Notes: generated by a model not told the origin, from the letters alone. A stretch of DNA of 23,400 nucleotides from Candidatus Aerophobota bacterium (GCA_030607715.1 JAUWJM010000008.1:1-23400), one strand, 5' to 3'. Counted from the first letter of the stretch, positions 14,068 through 22,486 are shown. A program made the numbers and translations.

Positions 14068-14328
14068 ATGAAAGTAAAATGGGGAACTCTTGGTATTATT
14101 GTTGCGCTGTTAATATTAGCAGGGAGTATATTTTTTGCCGGGATAAAGGTTTCTACAACTGTCTCCTCTGAGGCAAAAAGTGCGCAACAACAGGTAAAAA
14201 GAGAAGTTATAGCTTTTATGCATGCTTTCAGAAGCTCTTCAAAAGAAAACAGGGTTATGACTTCCGATGACTTAAAAAATGGATATCAATTTGCCGATAG
14301 TTTCTTATCTGGATCAGGTGCTAAATAA
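14068..14328 (+). CDS. small single-span membrane-anchored protein, unknown function
   Basis: I do not recognise this gene. It encodes 86 residues. A short basic N-terminus (MKVKW) and one hydrophobic segment at about residues 7-26 form a signal anchor or uncleaved signal. The rest is a hydrophilic, probably helical domain of about 60 residues (SSEAKSAQQQVKREVIAFMHAF) expected outside the cytoplasm if the positive-inside rule holds. There is no cysteine, so it is not a lipoprotein. Coding is supported by the AAAAGGAGGG ribosome site before the ATG and a near-consensus promoter. It stands alone in its transcript unless the weak terminator after it is read through into rnfE, and it is divergent to the 100-residue gene. 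Confidence 0.78.
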   Translation: MKVKWGTLGIIVALLILAGSIFFAGIKVSTTVSSEAKSAQQQVKREVIAFMHAFRSSSKENRVMTSDDLKNGYQFADSFLSGSGAK

Positions 14329-14365
14329 ACTTTTCAAACAAGTTTAGGATCGGCCTCTTTTTTTT
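14327..14365 (+). terminator. weak possible terminator
   Basis: AAACTT/AAGTTT (14327-14345) forms a 6-bp stem starting at the stop codon. A run of eight T follows at 14358-14365, with only a 3-bp AGG/CCT stem directly before it. The spacing is poor for an intrinsic terminator. Confidence 0.35.
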
Positions 14366-14415
14366 CGTATTTACCCGTTCATGTATCAACTCAATAAGCC
14401 AGTTAACACCAGGAA

Positions 14416-14443
14416 TTGACTTTTCTTAAAATAAAGGTAAAAT
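14416..14443 (+). promoter_or_regulatory. probable promoter of rnfE-smpB
   Basis: TTGACT (14416-14421) and TAAAAT (14438-14443) are separated by 16 nt. The start should be near 14450, some 40 nt before rnfE. This gives rnfE its own transcript, possibly continuing through smpB and the tmRNA. Confidence 0.6.
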
Positions 14444-14490
14444 AAAAAAAGTGCTTTTGAGATTACTCGAAAAAAGAGAGAAATGTAAAA

Positions 14491-15093
14491 ATGAAGTCCT
14501 ATCGGATTTACGCTGAATTCATAAAGGGACTCTGGAAACAAAATCCTGTCTTTGTTCAACTTCTGGGTATGTGCCCTACTTTAGCCGTAACTAACTCTGC
14601 CATCAATGGATTTTCTATGGGGATGGCAGTAACTTTTGTACTGGTATCCTCAGGAATTGTAATATCTCTCTTTCGGAAATTTATTCCTCCGGAGGTAAGA
14701 ATTGCCACTTTTACCATAATTATTGCCAGTTTTGTTACTATAATTGATCTTTTCTTTAAGGCGAGTTTTCCAGATATAAGTAAGGCTCTGGGCCCTTACA
14801 TTCCCTTAATTGTAGTTAATTGCATAATTTTAGGAAGGCAAGAGGCTTTTAGCTCCAAAAATCCTCCCCTTGCCTCTATAGCTGATGCTTTGGGAATGGG
14901 AATAGGATTCACTGTAGCCTTAATTATCCTGGGTAGTATTAGAGAACTTTTAGGCTCGGGATCGATATTTGGCTATAGATTGTTAGGAGATTATTTCAGA
15001 CCCTGGGTAATCATGATTCTTCCTCCAGGAGCTTTCCTCACCTTAGGAGTACTCATTGGCATTATAAACCACTTTTCTTTCCGTAAAGTTTAA
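14491..15093 (+). CDS. rnfE: Rnf electron transport complex subunit E (RsxE)
   Basis: A 200-residue integral membrane protein with about six hydrophobic helices. [48 protein letters not shown] and [20 protein letters not shown] are strongly characteristic of RnfE/RsxE and distinguish it from the related RnfA and NqrD/E. The Rnf complex couples ferredoxin oxidation and NAD reduction to ion pumping across the membrane. No other rnf gene (usual order C-D-G-E-A-B) is within reach; smpB follows 14 nt downstream. So either the operon is split in this genome or this is an orphan copy. Sequence and length are intact. Confidence 0.9.
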   Translation: MKSYRIYAEFIKGLWKQNPVFVQLLGMCPTLAVTNSAINGFSMGMAVTFVLVSSGIVISLFRKFIPPEVRIATFTIIIASFVTIIDLFFKASFPDISKALGPYIPLIVVNCIILGRQEAFSSKNPPLASIADALGMGIGFTVALIILGSIRELLGSGSIFGYRLLGDYFRPWVIMILPPGAFLTLGVLIGIINHFSFRKV

Positions 15094-15107
15094 ACAAAGG
15101 AAAAGAA

Positions 15108-15548
15108 TTGATTGTTAACAAAAAAGCTACCTACCAGTACGAGATTTTAGAAAAATGGGAGGTAGGAATTGTTCTTAAAGGAGCAGAGGTAAAATCCATT
15201 AGAGAGGGAAAGGTAAATTTTACCGATAGTTATATTAGGATAAGAGAGGGGGAGGTTTTTCTCCATAATCTTCATATTTCACCTTACTCAGCTTCCTCTT
15301 TTAACTATGAGCCTAAGAGGGAAAGAAAGCTTTTGCTTCACAAACCTCAAATTCGTAGGTTAAGTGGGATATTAGCTCAAAAGGGGTTGACATTAATTCC
15401 ATTATGTATATACTTTAAAGAAAATAAGGTAAAAGTAGAGATAGGTCTGGCTAAAGGAAAAAAACTTTACGATAAAAGAGAAAAAATAAAAAGAAGAATA
15501 ATTGAACGAGAAACCAGACGTATCATCAAGAATAGAAGCTTTCAATAG
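15108..15548 (+). CDS. smpB: SsrA-binding protein SmpB
   Basis: A 146-residue small basic protein that binds tmRNA and delivers it to stalled ribosomes. Family signatures: [20 protein letters not shown] at the start, [19 protein letters not shown], the [14 protein letters not shown] loop, and a Lys/Arg-rich C-terminal tail that enters the mRNA channel. The start is a TTG at 15108, with AAAGGA 7 nt upstream. The tmRNA gene begins 20 nt after its stop, so protein and RNA partner are made from one locus. Confidence 0.97.
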   Translation: MIVNKKATYQYEILEKWEVGIVLKGAEVKSIREGKVNFTDSYIRIREGEVFLHNLHISPYSASSFNYEPKRERKLLLHKPQIRRLSGILAQKGLTLIPLCIYFKENKVKVEIGLAKGKKLYDKREKIKRRIIERETRRIIKNRSFQ

Positions 15549-15568
15549 TTATTAAACACTTTGGAAAA

Positions 15569-15927
15569 GGGGGCGTATCAGGCTTCGACAGGGATAGAAA
15601 CAACAGAATGGCACATCAAGGATCTCGGATCCCTTGTAAATCCATCCGAGAAAAATTTAATCGCCGATAACGAATTGGCTTTAGCTGCTTAAAAGCAGCT
15701 ACACCTGGCTGGTTCTTTGCTCTAAAGAATAAGCTAAGGTGTCAAAAAAGTAGAGCTAGCTTTGCCTTAAGCAGGAGAGGGCAAAGTGAACTTTTAATTC
15801 CTGCTAACTTACTGCTTATCTCGTTTACTGGAGAAATAGTAAGTGAACCTTAAAAAGTAAACTAAGTGTGTAGATGTTCTGATATTTCTATCTGTGGACG
15901 AGGGTTCGATTCCCTCCGCCTCCACCA
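15569..15927 (+). ncRNA. ssrA: transfer-messenger RNA (tmRNA)
   Basis: A 359-nt one-piece tmRNA. The 5' end GGGGGCG (15569-15575) pairs with CGCCTCC (15917-15923), followed by A and an encoded CCA (15925-15927). The TATCAGGCTTCGACAGGGAT near the start and the GGGTTCGATTCCC T-arm near the end are standard. The tag reading frame opens at GCC (15663) and encodes ADNELALAA, closing with TAA at 15690-15692. With the charged alanine the tag is A-ADNELALAA, ending in the hydrophobic LAA that proteases such as ClpXP recognise. Several pseudoknot-forming segments lie between the tag and the tRNA-like end. It rescues ribosomes stalled on broken mRNA together with the adjacent SmpB. Confidence 0.97.
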
Positions 15928-15962
15928 TTTTCCTTCCAGGAAATAAAACCTTACAAATCTGC

Positions 15963-15999
15963 TTTCCTTGAAGTAAGAATTTACCAAGAGGCAAGGAAA
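15963..15999 (+). terminator. stem-loop after the tmRNA, just before dapB
   Basis: TTTCCTTG (15963-15970) and CAAGGAAA (15992-15999) are exact complements, with a GTAA/TTAC pair inside the loop. AT-rich sequence with a five-T run follows. It may end the tmRNA transcript or act in the dapB leader. The T run is offset, so it is not a textbook terminator. Confidence 0.4.
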
Positions 16000-16017
16000 A
16001 ATTAATTATTTTTACCA

Positions 16018-16800
16018 ATGATTAAAACAATTGTTTGTGGTGCTCGGGGTAGAATGGGACGACAGGTAATTCTTGAGGTTCAGCAGGACCCAACTATGGA
16101 ATTAATAGGAGCTATAGAATCTCCTCATCACCCAGAGTTGGGGAAAAAAGTAACTGAAGAAGTGGTAGTAAGCTCTGGTTTAGAAGAAGTAGTACTGGAA
16201 GGAGCAGTAATTATTGAATTTACAACTCCAACAGCTACTCTGGAGCACTTAAAGATAGCTAAAGGCAAGAAAATCTCTATGGTTATTGGTACCACCGGAT
16301 TTCAAGCAGTTGAGTTAAACCGGATAAGAGAAGCTTCTTGCAGTATTCCCATTCTTCTTTCCCCCAATATGAGTATTGGAATTAATCTTTTATTTAAGTT
16401 AGCTCAGATATCAGCAAAAACTCTGGGTAAAGAATTCGACAAAGAAGTTGTTGAAGTTCACCACCGAAAAAAAAGGGATGCTCCCAGTGGCACAGCTAAG
16501 AGAATTGCTCAGATATTAGCTCAAGTAGAAGAAGAGAAATTAGATCAAGTGGGAGTATTTGGCAGAGAGGGAATGATAGGAGAAAGAAGGAAAGAAGAGA
16601 TTGGTATTCATGCAGTAAGAGGAGGAAGTGTTGTGGGAGATCATACTGTGATTTTTGCTGGGGAAGGGGAAAGATTAGAGATAACCCATAGAGCTGAATC
16701 TCGCCAAATATTCGCCCGGGGAGCTATCTTAGCAGCAAAATTTATTGCTCAAAAAAAGATTGGACTTTATAACCTGCAAGACGTTCTGGGAATAAAATGA
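16018..16800 (+). CDS. dapB: 4-hydroxy-tetrahydrodipicolinate reductase
   Basis: A 260-residue NAD(P)H-dependent enzyme of the lysine/diaminopimelate pathway that forms tetrahydrodipicolinate. The nucleotide-binding GARGRMG is at residues 8-14, GTTGF at 91-95, the active-site VEVHHRKKRDAPSGTA at 145-160 (His148, His149, Lys152), and RGGSVVGDHTVIF lies in the C-terminal domain. Length is normal. No ribosome site stands close to the ATG; the nearest AAGGA lies in the preceding stem-loop over 20 nt away. The start fits the family N-terminus well. It overlaps the next gene by ATGA, so reductase and aminotransferase are coupled and act consecutively. Confidence 0.96.
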   Translation: MIKTIVCGARGRMGRQVILEVQQDPTMELIGAIESPHHPELGKKVTEEVVVSSGLEEVVLEGAVIIEFTTPTATLEHLKIAKGKKISMVIGTTGFQAVELNRIREASCSIPILLSPNMSIGINLLFKLAQISAKTLGKEFDKEVVEVHHRKKRDAPSGTAKRIAQILAQVEEEKLDQVGVFGREGMIGERRKEEIGIHAVRGGSVVGDHTVIFAGEGERLEITHRAESRQIFARGAILAAKFIAQKKIGLYNLQDVLGIK

Positions 16801-17969
16801 GTATTAATCTAAAAAAAACTAAAAGATTATCTCAACTACCTCCTTATCTTTTCACTCAACTGGACAGAGAAAAAGAAAAGCTAAAAAAAGAGGGGTGGGA
16901 CCTTATTGATTTTGGAATAGGAGATCCTGACCTACCTACACCCTTGCCTATTGTTAATAGGCTAATTCAAGCATGTCAAAATTCTGAAAATCATCGCTAT
17001 CCTTCTTACGAAGGTCTTATTGCCTTTCGAGAAGTGGTAAGTAAATGGTACCAGAAAAGGTTTGGGATAACTCTGGATCCTCAAAGAGAAGTTATCACTT
17101 TAATTGGAAGTAAAGAGGGGATAGCTCATATCTGTTTGGGTTTGTTAAATCCAGGAGACATAGCTCTTATTCCTGATCCTGCTTATCCAGTTTATCGAGC
17201 CGGGGTAACCTTTGCTGGAGGAAAACCCTTTTATCTTCCCCTGCGAGAGGAAAATGAATTCTTGCCAGCTTTGGATACTATTCCTGAGGACATAGCCCAA
17301 TCCTCAAAGATTCTCTGGGTAAATTATCCCAATAATCCCACAGCAGCTACGGTCACAATAGACTTTTTTCACCAACTAATAGATTTTGCTCAAAAATTTA
17401 ATTTAATAATCTGCCATGATTTAGCTTACTCCGAGATATCCTTTGATGGATATCAACCTCCCAGTTTACTTCAGGTAAAGGAGGGAAAAGAAGTTGGAAT
17501 AGAGTTTCACTCTCTATCCAAGAGTTTTAATATGACTGGTTGGAGAATAGGATTCGCTGTAGGTAATGCAAAAATTATCCAGATCTTAAGAGAAGTAAAA
17601 ACCAACATAGACTCCGGCGTTTTCCAAGCTATCCAGGAGGCGGGAATAGAAGCTTTACAAATGGACGATAAGGTTATTCAGGAAATTAAGAAAGTTTACC
17701 AAAGGAGAAGGGATATCCTAATAGATGGCCTTCAAGGATTGGGATGTAAGATTAATCCTCCTCAAGCTACCTTTTATCTTTGGATAAAAACTCCTAAGGG
17801 AAAACCTTCCCTGAAATTTACCCTAAAACTTTTAAGGGAATACGGAATAGTGGTTACTCCCGGGATAGGGTTTGGCCCTTCAGGGGAGGGTTATATAAGA
17901 TTTGCCTTAACTGTGAAGGAAGAAAGAATAAAAGAGGCTATACTAAGGCTAAAAAAGACAACCTTTTAA
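16797..17969 (+). CDS. dapL: LL-diaminopimelate aminotransferase
   Basis: A 390-residue fold-type I PLP aminotransferase. DFGIGDPDLPTP is near residue 38, VNYPNNPTA at 175-183 (Asn180 region), CHDLAYSEISFDGYQPPS near 207, and SLSKSFNMTGWRIGFAVGN has the predicted PLP lysine at 242 and a substrate-binding Arg at 250. The pattern and the direct overlap with dapB point to DapL, which converts tetrahydrodipicolinate straight to LL-diaminopimelate and bypasses the acylated intermediates. A related class I aminotransferase of other specificity is the alternative, but the context makes this less likely. The PLP synthesis gene pdxJ follows directly. Confidence 0.88.
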   Translation: MSINLKKTKRLSQLPPYLFTQLDREKEKLKKEGWDLIDFGIGDPDLPTPLPIVNRLIQACQNSENHRYPSYEGLIAFREVVSKWYQKRFGITLDPQREVITLIGSKEGIAHICLGLLNPGDIALIPDPAYPVYRAGVTFAGGKPFYLPLREENEFLPALDTIPEDIAQSSKILWVNYPNNPTAATVTIDFFHQLIDFAQKFNLIICHDLAYSEISFDGYQPPSLLQVKEGKEVGIEFHSLSKSFNMTGWRIGFAVGNAKIIQILREVKTNIDSGVFQAIQEAGIEALQMDDKVIQEIKKVYQRRRDILIDGLQGLGCKINPPQATFYLWIKTPKGKPSLKFTLKLLREYGIVVTPGIGFGPSGEGYIRFALTVKEERIKEAILRLKKTTF

Positions 17970-17980
17970 AAGGAGATAAA

Positions 17981-18697
17981 ATGCCCAGATTAAGTGTAAA
18001 TGTTGATCATATAGCTACTTTACGTCAGGCTCGAAGGTCTAATGAACCCGATCCGGTAACTGCGGCACTTTTAGCAGAATTAGGAGGAGCTAAGGGGATT
18101 ACTGTTCACTTAAGAGAGGATAGAAGACATATCCAAAAAAGAGACTTAGAGTTATTGAGAGAAGTTATAAAGACAAAAATGAACCTGGAAATGGGACTTA
18201 GCGAAGGAGCAGTTAAAATAGCTTTAAAGATACGTCCAGAACTTGCTACTTTAGTTCCGGAAAAAAGAGAAGAGATTACCACTGAGGGAGGATTAAATTT
18301 ATCCAAATCAAATCCCAGATTAGAAGAGGTTATTTCTCTTTTACATGAGGGGGAAATTTTAGTTTCCCTTTTTATTAATCCCACACCTGACAGTGTTAAA
18401 AAAGCTCATAAGCTTGGAGCTGATTTTGTTGAACTTCACACTGGTCTATATGCTGAGGTTACGGATCCTCTTGAGATTTCTACAGAAATAGAAAAAATCG
18501 CTGGCGCAGCTATTTTAACAAAAAAACTGGGAATGGGGGTAAATGCCGGTCATGGACTAAATTATCAAAATGTGGAAAAGATTTGTCTGATAAATGAGAT
18601 AGAAGAGCTTAGTATTGGTCATTCCATTATAGCTCGAGCTTGTTTGGTAGGAATGAGAGAAGCTGTTCAGGAAATGATAAGATTAATTGAACAATAA
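17981..18697 (+). CDS. pdxJ: pyridoxine 5'-phosphate synthase
   Basis: A 238-residue TIM-barrel enzyme that condenses 3-amino-2-oxopropyl phosphate with deoxyxylulose 5-phosphate in the DXP-dependent vitamin B6 route. The conserved LSVNVDHIATLRQAR is at residues 4-18, GITVHLREDRRHI at 39-51, and GMGVNAGHGLNYQNV carries the C-terminal active-site His. The AAAAGGAG ribosome site is well placed before the ATG. It lies 11 nt after dapL, whose product needs the cofactor made by this pathway, and 3 nt before acpS, the pdxJ-acpS order seen in many bacteria. Confidence 0.97.
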   Translation: MPRLSVNVDHIATLRQARRSNEPDPVTAALLAELGGAKGITVHLREDRRHIQKRDLELLREVIKTKMNLEMGLSEGAVKIALKIRPELATLVPEKREEITTEGGLNLSKSNPRLEEVISLLHEGEILVSLFINPTPDSVKKAHKLGADFVELHTGLYAEVTDPLEISTEIEKIAGAAILTKKLGMGVNAGHGLNYQNVEKICLINEIEELSIGHSIIARACLVGMREAVQEMIRLIEQ

Positions 18698-18700
18698 ATA

Positions 18701-19081
18701 ATGATTAAAGGTATAGGAATAGATTTAATTGAAATAAAAAGAATAAAGAATGCTCTGCAAAAAAGGGGTGAGTTGTTAGAAAAAAAAATCCTCACTGCGG
18801 GAGAAATTGAGTATCAAAAAATTAAAAGAAAGGAAAAATTATCTTTTGTAGCGGGAAGATTTGCTGCTAAGGAAGCTATCTTTAAATCCTTAGGGATGGC
18901 TCCCCGGTGGCAGGAGGTAGAGGTACTTTCAGAAAAAACAGGCGCACCTTCGGTTACCCTCCATAAAGAGACTTTAAAATTATCTCGAAATAAAAAGATA
19001 AAAAAGATATTAGTGAGTATTTCTCATACGCGTAATCTTGCTTTAGCTCAAGCAATAGCCTTAGGAGATTCGCTGACCTAA
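18701..19081 (+). CDS. acpS: holo-[acyl-carrier-protein] synthase
   Basis: A 126-residue 4'-phosphopantetheinyl transferase that activates acyl carrier protein with the CoA-derived arm. Magnesium-binding Asp8 is in GIGIDLIEI and Glu58 in GRFAAKEAIFKSLG (residues 52-65). VSISHTRNLALA near the C-terminus completes the fold. Length is normal. It follows pdxJ after 3 nt. In many genomes nnr comes directly behind acpS; here the two are separated by an inverted-repeat element. Confidence 0.96.
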   Translation: MIKGIGIDLIEIKRIKNALQKRGELLEKKILTAGEIEYQKIKRKEKLSFVAGRFAAKEAIFKSLGMAPRWQEVEVLSEKTGAPSVTLHKETLKLSRNKKIKKILVSISHTRNLALAQAIALGDSLT

Positions 19082-19095
19082 ACAAGCATTCCTAT

Positions 19096-19239
19096 GTAGT
19101 CTTATAGTCTAGTAGTCAAGAAAATGGTCAAGTAAACTCAGCAAATTAAATCAAATAATTTTTTATTTTATAAATTCCTATACCTCAAGAAAGTCTAAGT
19201 TTACTTAGAGACTTTCTTGACTATTAGACTACAGACTAC
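19096..19239. repeat. inverted-repeat (MITE-like) element between acpS and nnr
   Basis: An element of about 144 bp with imperfect inverted arms of about 45 bp: 19096-19141 and 19194-19239. Conserved blocks include GTAGTCT at both tips, TAGTCTA, TAGTCAAGAAA, and AAGTAAACT nearer the middle. The right half also folds on itself: TCAAGAAAG with CTTTCTTGA and TCTAAGT with ACTTAGA. The core is nearly pure A/T. There is no coding content. A TTGACT at 19218-19223 in the right arm could serve as a -35 box for nnr, but no good -10 follows. Confidence 0.7.
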
Positions 19240-19258
19240 TTTAAGATGAGGGTAACAA

Positions 19259-20821
19259 ATGAAACTTCTTAGTTGCAATGAGATGCGCGAATTAGATAAT
19301 CTAACTATAGAAAAGATAGGCTTTCCTGGGCTAACTTTAATGGAAAATGCGGGAAGAAAAGTAGCAGAACTAATAGAGAAAAAATGGCCTCCTTTGCCAG
19401 GAAAATTAATTTATATATTTTGTGGAAGAGGAAACAACGGAGGAGACGGTCTGGTGGTAGCCAGGCACTTATTTAACAAGAGGTGCCGGGTAAGAGTATT
19501 TCTTGCTACTCAAAAGGATAAACTTAAGGGAGATGCATCTACTAACCTTAAGATTGCTTTGAACATCGGGATTAACGTTAAGGAAGTAGTTTCCAAAAGT
19601 AACATCTTTTCTTTAAAAAAGGAACAGCTTGAAAAAGAAGGAATAGTAGTGGATGCTCTTTTGGGTACAGGGGCAAAGGGAGCTCCCCGGGGAGTAATTA
19701 AAGAATTAATTAAGTTAATTAATAAGTGGGAAGGAAATGTGGTAGCTGTAGATATTCCCAGTGGGGTAGATGCTGATACAGGACAGGTTTCTGAAGAGGC
19801 TGTAAGGGCTAAGTGGACAGTAACCTTTGCCTACCCTAAAAAAGGTTTGTATCTTTATCCAGGGATGGACTACGCAGGCAAGATAAAAACAGTAGATATT
19901 GGGATTCCCTATAATTTACTGGATGAGAGAAAGATTAAATCTAATCTTTTTACCCGGGAAGATATTCCACCTGACTTATTTTTTCGAAAGTTGTCCTCTC
20001 ACAAAGGAAGCTTTGGACATCTTTTAGTGATAGCTGGATCACGAGGAATGACAGGAGCAGCAACTCTGGTTAGTCTTGCTGCTTTAAGAGTGGGAGCAGG
20101 ATTGGTTACCCTGGGAATTCCTCAAAGATTAAACCCTATCCTGGAAGTGAAATTAACTGAGGTTATGACTCTACCTCTCCCGGATACCAGGGAAGGCACC
20201 TTTTCTTTAAAAGCTCTTGATAAAATACATCAGTTTGCTCATCACTGCAAGGCTCTGATCTTAGGCCCCGGTCTTTCTACTCAAGAAGAAACTAAGGAAC
20301 TGGTAAAAAAGATAATGGTTTCCCTAAAAATCCCTCTGGTTCTTGATGCTGATGGGATAAATGCCTTAACAGAAAACCTGAAACTTATAGCCTTGTATCC
20401 AGCTCCTCTTATTATTACTCCCCATCCAGGTGAGTTGAGTAGACTATTATCTGTTTCCATACCTGAAGTGCAAAAGAATAGAATTTTCTCATCCAGAACT
20501 TTAGCTGAGAAAACTCAAAAAATTGCCATTTTAAAAGGAGCACGAACAGTAATTACTGATGAGCAAGGTAACAGTTGGGTTAATTCTACAGGAAATCCTG
20601 GAATGGCCAGTGGAGGAAGTGGAGATGTTCTTTCCGGGATGATCGGAGGATTTTTAGTTCAAGGGATGGATCCCTTGATGGCAGCAAAAGTAGGAGTATA
20701 TTTGCATGGATCAGCAGCGGATTTAGCAGTAAAGGAAAAAGGAGAATTAAGTTTAATTGCCGGAGATATATTGGAAAATATACCTCGGGTCATAAGGAGT
20801 TTAAAAAATGGATGTTATTGA
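19259..20821 (+). CDS. nnr: bifunctional NAD(P)H-hydrate epimerase / ADP-dependent (S)-NAD(P)H-hydrate dehydratase
   Basis: A 520-residue fusion that repairs damaged, hydrated NAD(P)H. The N-terminal YjeF_N epimerase domain (about 1-215) shows LMENAG at 27-32, [15 protein letters not shown] at 56-70 and [14 protein letters not shown] near 160. The C-terminal ribokinase-like dehydratase (about 225-515) shows [40 protein letters not shown] and [20 protein letters not shown]. Both halves look complete. It begins after the inverted-repeat element with a GAGGG ribosome site, and its last 14 nt overlap the start of rho, suggesting coupled translation. Confidence 0.96.
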   Translation: MKLLSCNEMRELDNLTIEKIGFPGLTLMENAGRKVAELIEKKWPPLPGKLIYIFCGRGNNGGDGLVVARHLFNKRCRVRVFLATQKDKLKGDASTNLKIALNIGINVKEVVSKSNIFSLKKEQLEKEGIVVDALLGTGAKGAPRGVIKELIKLINKWEGNVVAVDIPSGVDADTGQVSEEAVRAKWTVTFAYPKKGLYLYPGMDYAGKIKTVDIGIPYNLLDERKIKSNLFTREDIPPDLFFRKLSSHKGSFGHLLVIAGSRGMTGAATLVSLAALRVGAGLVTLGIPQRLNPILEVKLTEVMTLPLPDTREGTFSLKALDKIHQFAHHCKALILGPGLSTQEETKELVKKIMVSLKIPLVLDADGINALTENLKLIALYPAPLIITPHPGELSRLLSVSIPEVQKNRIFSSRTLAEKTQKIAILKGARTVITDEQGNSWVNSTGNPGMASGGSGDVLSGMIGGFLVQGMDPLMAAKVGVYLHGSAADLAVKEKGELSLIAGDILENIPRVIRSLKNGCY

Positions 20822-22070
20822 GCTTCAAAAGAAAAACATTACTGAATTACATAGGGAAGCAGTTAAGAGAGGAATTGCCGATTACAAGCATTTAAAAAAA
20901 CAAGACCTTATTTTTAAAATTATTCAAGATGAAATTGATCGCGAACAAATTGCTTATGGATCTGGAGTATTGGATATCTTAGCTGAGGGATATGGATTTC
21001 TAAGATCAAACTATCTACCCAAGTCTGATGATATATATGTTTCCCCATCCCAGATTAAACGTTTTGACTTAGGAGAGGGGGATACGATAAGCGGACAGAT
21101 AAGACCTCCCAAAGAAAATGAGAATTACTTTGCTCTGTTAAAGGTAGAATTAGTGAATGGCGAAGATCCAGAAAAAGCGAGAAACAGAACCATATTTGAA
21201 AATCTTACCCCTCTTTACCCTTATGAAAGAATTATTCTGGAAAATTCCCTTGGTGATATTGCCACCAGATTAATCGATCTTATATCTCCGGTGGGAAAAG
21301 GGCAAAGAGGGTTAATTGTAGCTCCCCCAAAAACAGGGAAAACAATTCTTCTGCAGAAAATTGCCAATGCTGTTACACAAAATCATCCTGAAATTGAACT
21401 TATGGTGCTGCTAATTGATGAACGTCCGGAAGAAGTTACTGATATGCAAAGATCGATTAAGGGAGAGGTAGCCTTTTCCACTTTTGATGAGCCAGCTAAA
21501 AACCAAATTAAAGTAGCAGAGCTGGTTATTGAAAAAGCCAAAAGATTAGTGGAACAGGGAAAAGATGTAGTTATTCTTCTGGATAGTGTTACCAGATTAG
21601 CCAGAGCTTACAACCTCTTAATGCCAACCAGTGGCAAAGTCCTTTCAGGGGGAATAGATGCTAATACCCTACATCACCCTAAAAGATTCTTCGGAGCAGC
21701 CAGGAAGGTAGAAGAAGGTGGAAGTTTAACCATTTTAGCTACAGCTCTGGTGGAAACAGGAAGTAAAATGGATGAAGTAATATTCGAAGAGTTTAAAGGA
21801 ACAGGGAATATGGAACTTCGGCTTACCAGAGAGTTAGCGGAAAGAAGAATCTTCCCAGCTATAGATATCAACAGGTCTGGTACCAGAAAAGAAGAGCTTC
21901 TTTTAACCGAGAAGGAATTAAAAGTAATTTGGTCTCTACGAGACTATTTAAACCGTCAAAATCTTAAAGAACCTATAGAAGCAGTAATCGAGGTGATGAA
22001 AAAAACTAAGAATAATCAGCAGTTTTTAGATATCGTTTCTCATCTGGAAAAAAATTCATCCATACTTTAA
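20808..22070 (+). CDS. rho: transcription termination factor Rho
   Basis: A 420-residue hexameric RNA helicase that ends transcription. An N-terminal helical domain (about 3-45) precedes the cold-shock-like primary RNA-binding domain with [11 protein letters not shown] at 57-67. The ATPase core has Walker A APPKTGKT at 172-179, [13 protein letters not shown] near 201, Walker B VVILLDS at 254-260, and the Q and R loops around [21 protein letters not shown] (from 304). There is no large Asp/Arg-rich insertion as seen in some high-GC bacteria. The start ATG at 20808 lies inside the end of nnr. rpmE follows after 12 nt, the familiar rho-rpmE order. Confidence 0.97.
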   Translation: MDVIELQKKNITELHREAVKRGIADYKHLKKQDLIFKIIQDEIDREQIAYGSGVLDILAEGYGFLRSNYLPKSDDIYVSPSQIKRFDLGEGDTISGQIRPPKENENYFALLKVELVNGEDPEKARNRTIFENLTPLYPYERIILENSLGDIATRLIDLISPVGKGQRGLIVAPPKTGKTILLQKIANAVTQNHPEIELMVLLIDERPEEVTDMQRSIKGEVAFSTFDEPAKNQIKVAELVIEKAKRLVEQGKDVVILLDSVTRLARAYNLLMPTSGKVLSGGIDANTLHHPKRFFGAARKVEEGGSLTILATALVETGSKMDEVIFEEFKGTGNMELRLTRELAERRIFPAIDINRSGTRKEELLLTEKELKVIWSLRDYLNRQNLKEPIEAVIEVMKKTKNNQQFLDIVSHLEKNSSIL

Positions 22071-22082
22071 GGAGTAAAATAA

Positions 22083-22289
22083 ATGAAGAAAGGATTGCAT
22101 CCATCCTATAAGTCTACAGTAATAAAATGTGCCTGTGGAGCAGAATTTACAGTTAGATCAACTAAATCTAATTTGAGGGTTGAGATCTGTTCTCACTGTC
22201 ATCCCTTTTTTCTGGGAACCGATCAACAAAAGTTTATAGACACAGGAGGAAGGATAGAAAAATTTAGGAAAAAATACGAAAAAAAATAA
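22083..22289 (+). CDS. rpmE: 50S ribosomal protein L31, zinc-binding type
   Basis: A 68-residue ribosomal protein. It starts MKKGLHP and has four cysteines in a zinc ribbon, Cys16, Cys18, Cys36 and Cys39 (CxC and CxxC), so this is the zinc-dependent form and not the Cys-less paralogue made under zinc starvation. [22 protein letters not shown] is the conserved C-terminal half. A GGAG ribosome site lies before the ATG. It is the last gene of the nnr-rho-rpmE run and is followed, after 142 nt without an evident gene, by a strong terminator. Confidence 0.96.
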   Translation: MKKGLHPSYKSTVIKCACGAEFTVRSTKSNLRVEICSHCHPFFLGTDQQKFIDTGGRIEKFRKKYEKK

Positions 22290-22413
22290 GTAAAAGGCTA
22301 AAGATTAAGACTACGAAGAACAGTATTACCTTTGTGGCATTAAGTAAAAAAGAAGTTTTAGTTTTCAAACTCGTGAGGCTTAAAGTTCTTTCAAAACCAT
22401 AAGTGAAATGTAG

Positions 22414-22425
22414 TACAGATCTGTA
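22414..22425. repeat. perfect 12-bp palindrome TACAGATCTGTA
   Basis: A perfect palindrome lies 6 nt before the terminator stem in the gap after rpmE. It could be a protein-binding site or a short extra hairpin. With no start codon or promoter beside it, I assign no role. Confidence 0.3.
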
Positions 22426-22431
22426 AGTCTT

Positions 22432-22468
22432 AGCTGTCCCCCACCTTAGTGGGAGACAGCTTTTTTTT
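22432..22468 (+). terminator. strong rho-independent terminator after rpmE
   Basis: The stem AGCTGTC with GACAGCT (22432-22438, 22455-22461) is continued by CCCAC with GTGGG after one mismatch, closing on a CTTA loop. It runs directly into eight T (22461-22468). It ends the rightward rho-rpmE transcript and lies between convergent genes. Read on the other strand it lacks a good T run. Confidence 0.92.
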
Positions 22469-22486
22469 CTCTTAAGTTGTCTTAAG

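Noticed and set aside
15809..16018. Leftward 69-codon frame over the 3' part of the tmRNA
   Set aside because: It is the antisense of the tmRNA T-arm region. The GIEPSS-like peptide is a well-known false translation over tRNA-like sequence.
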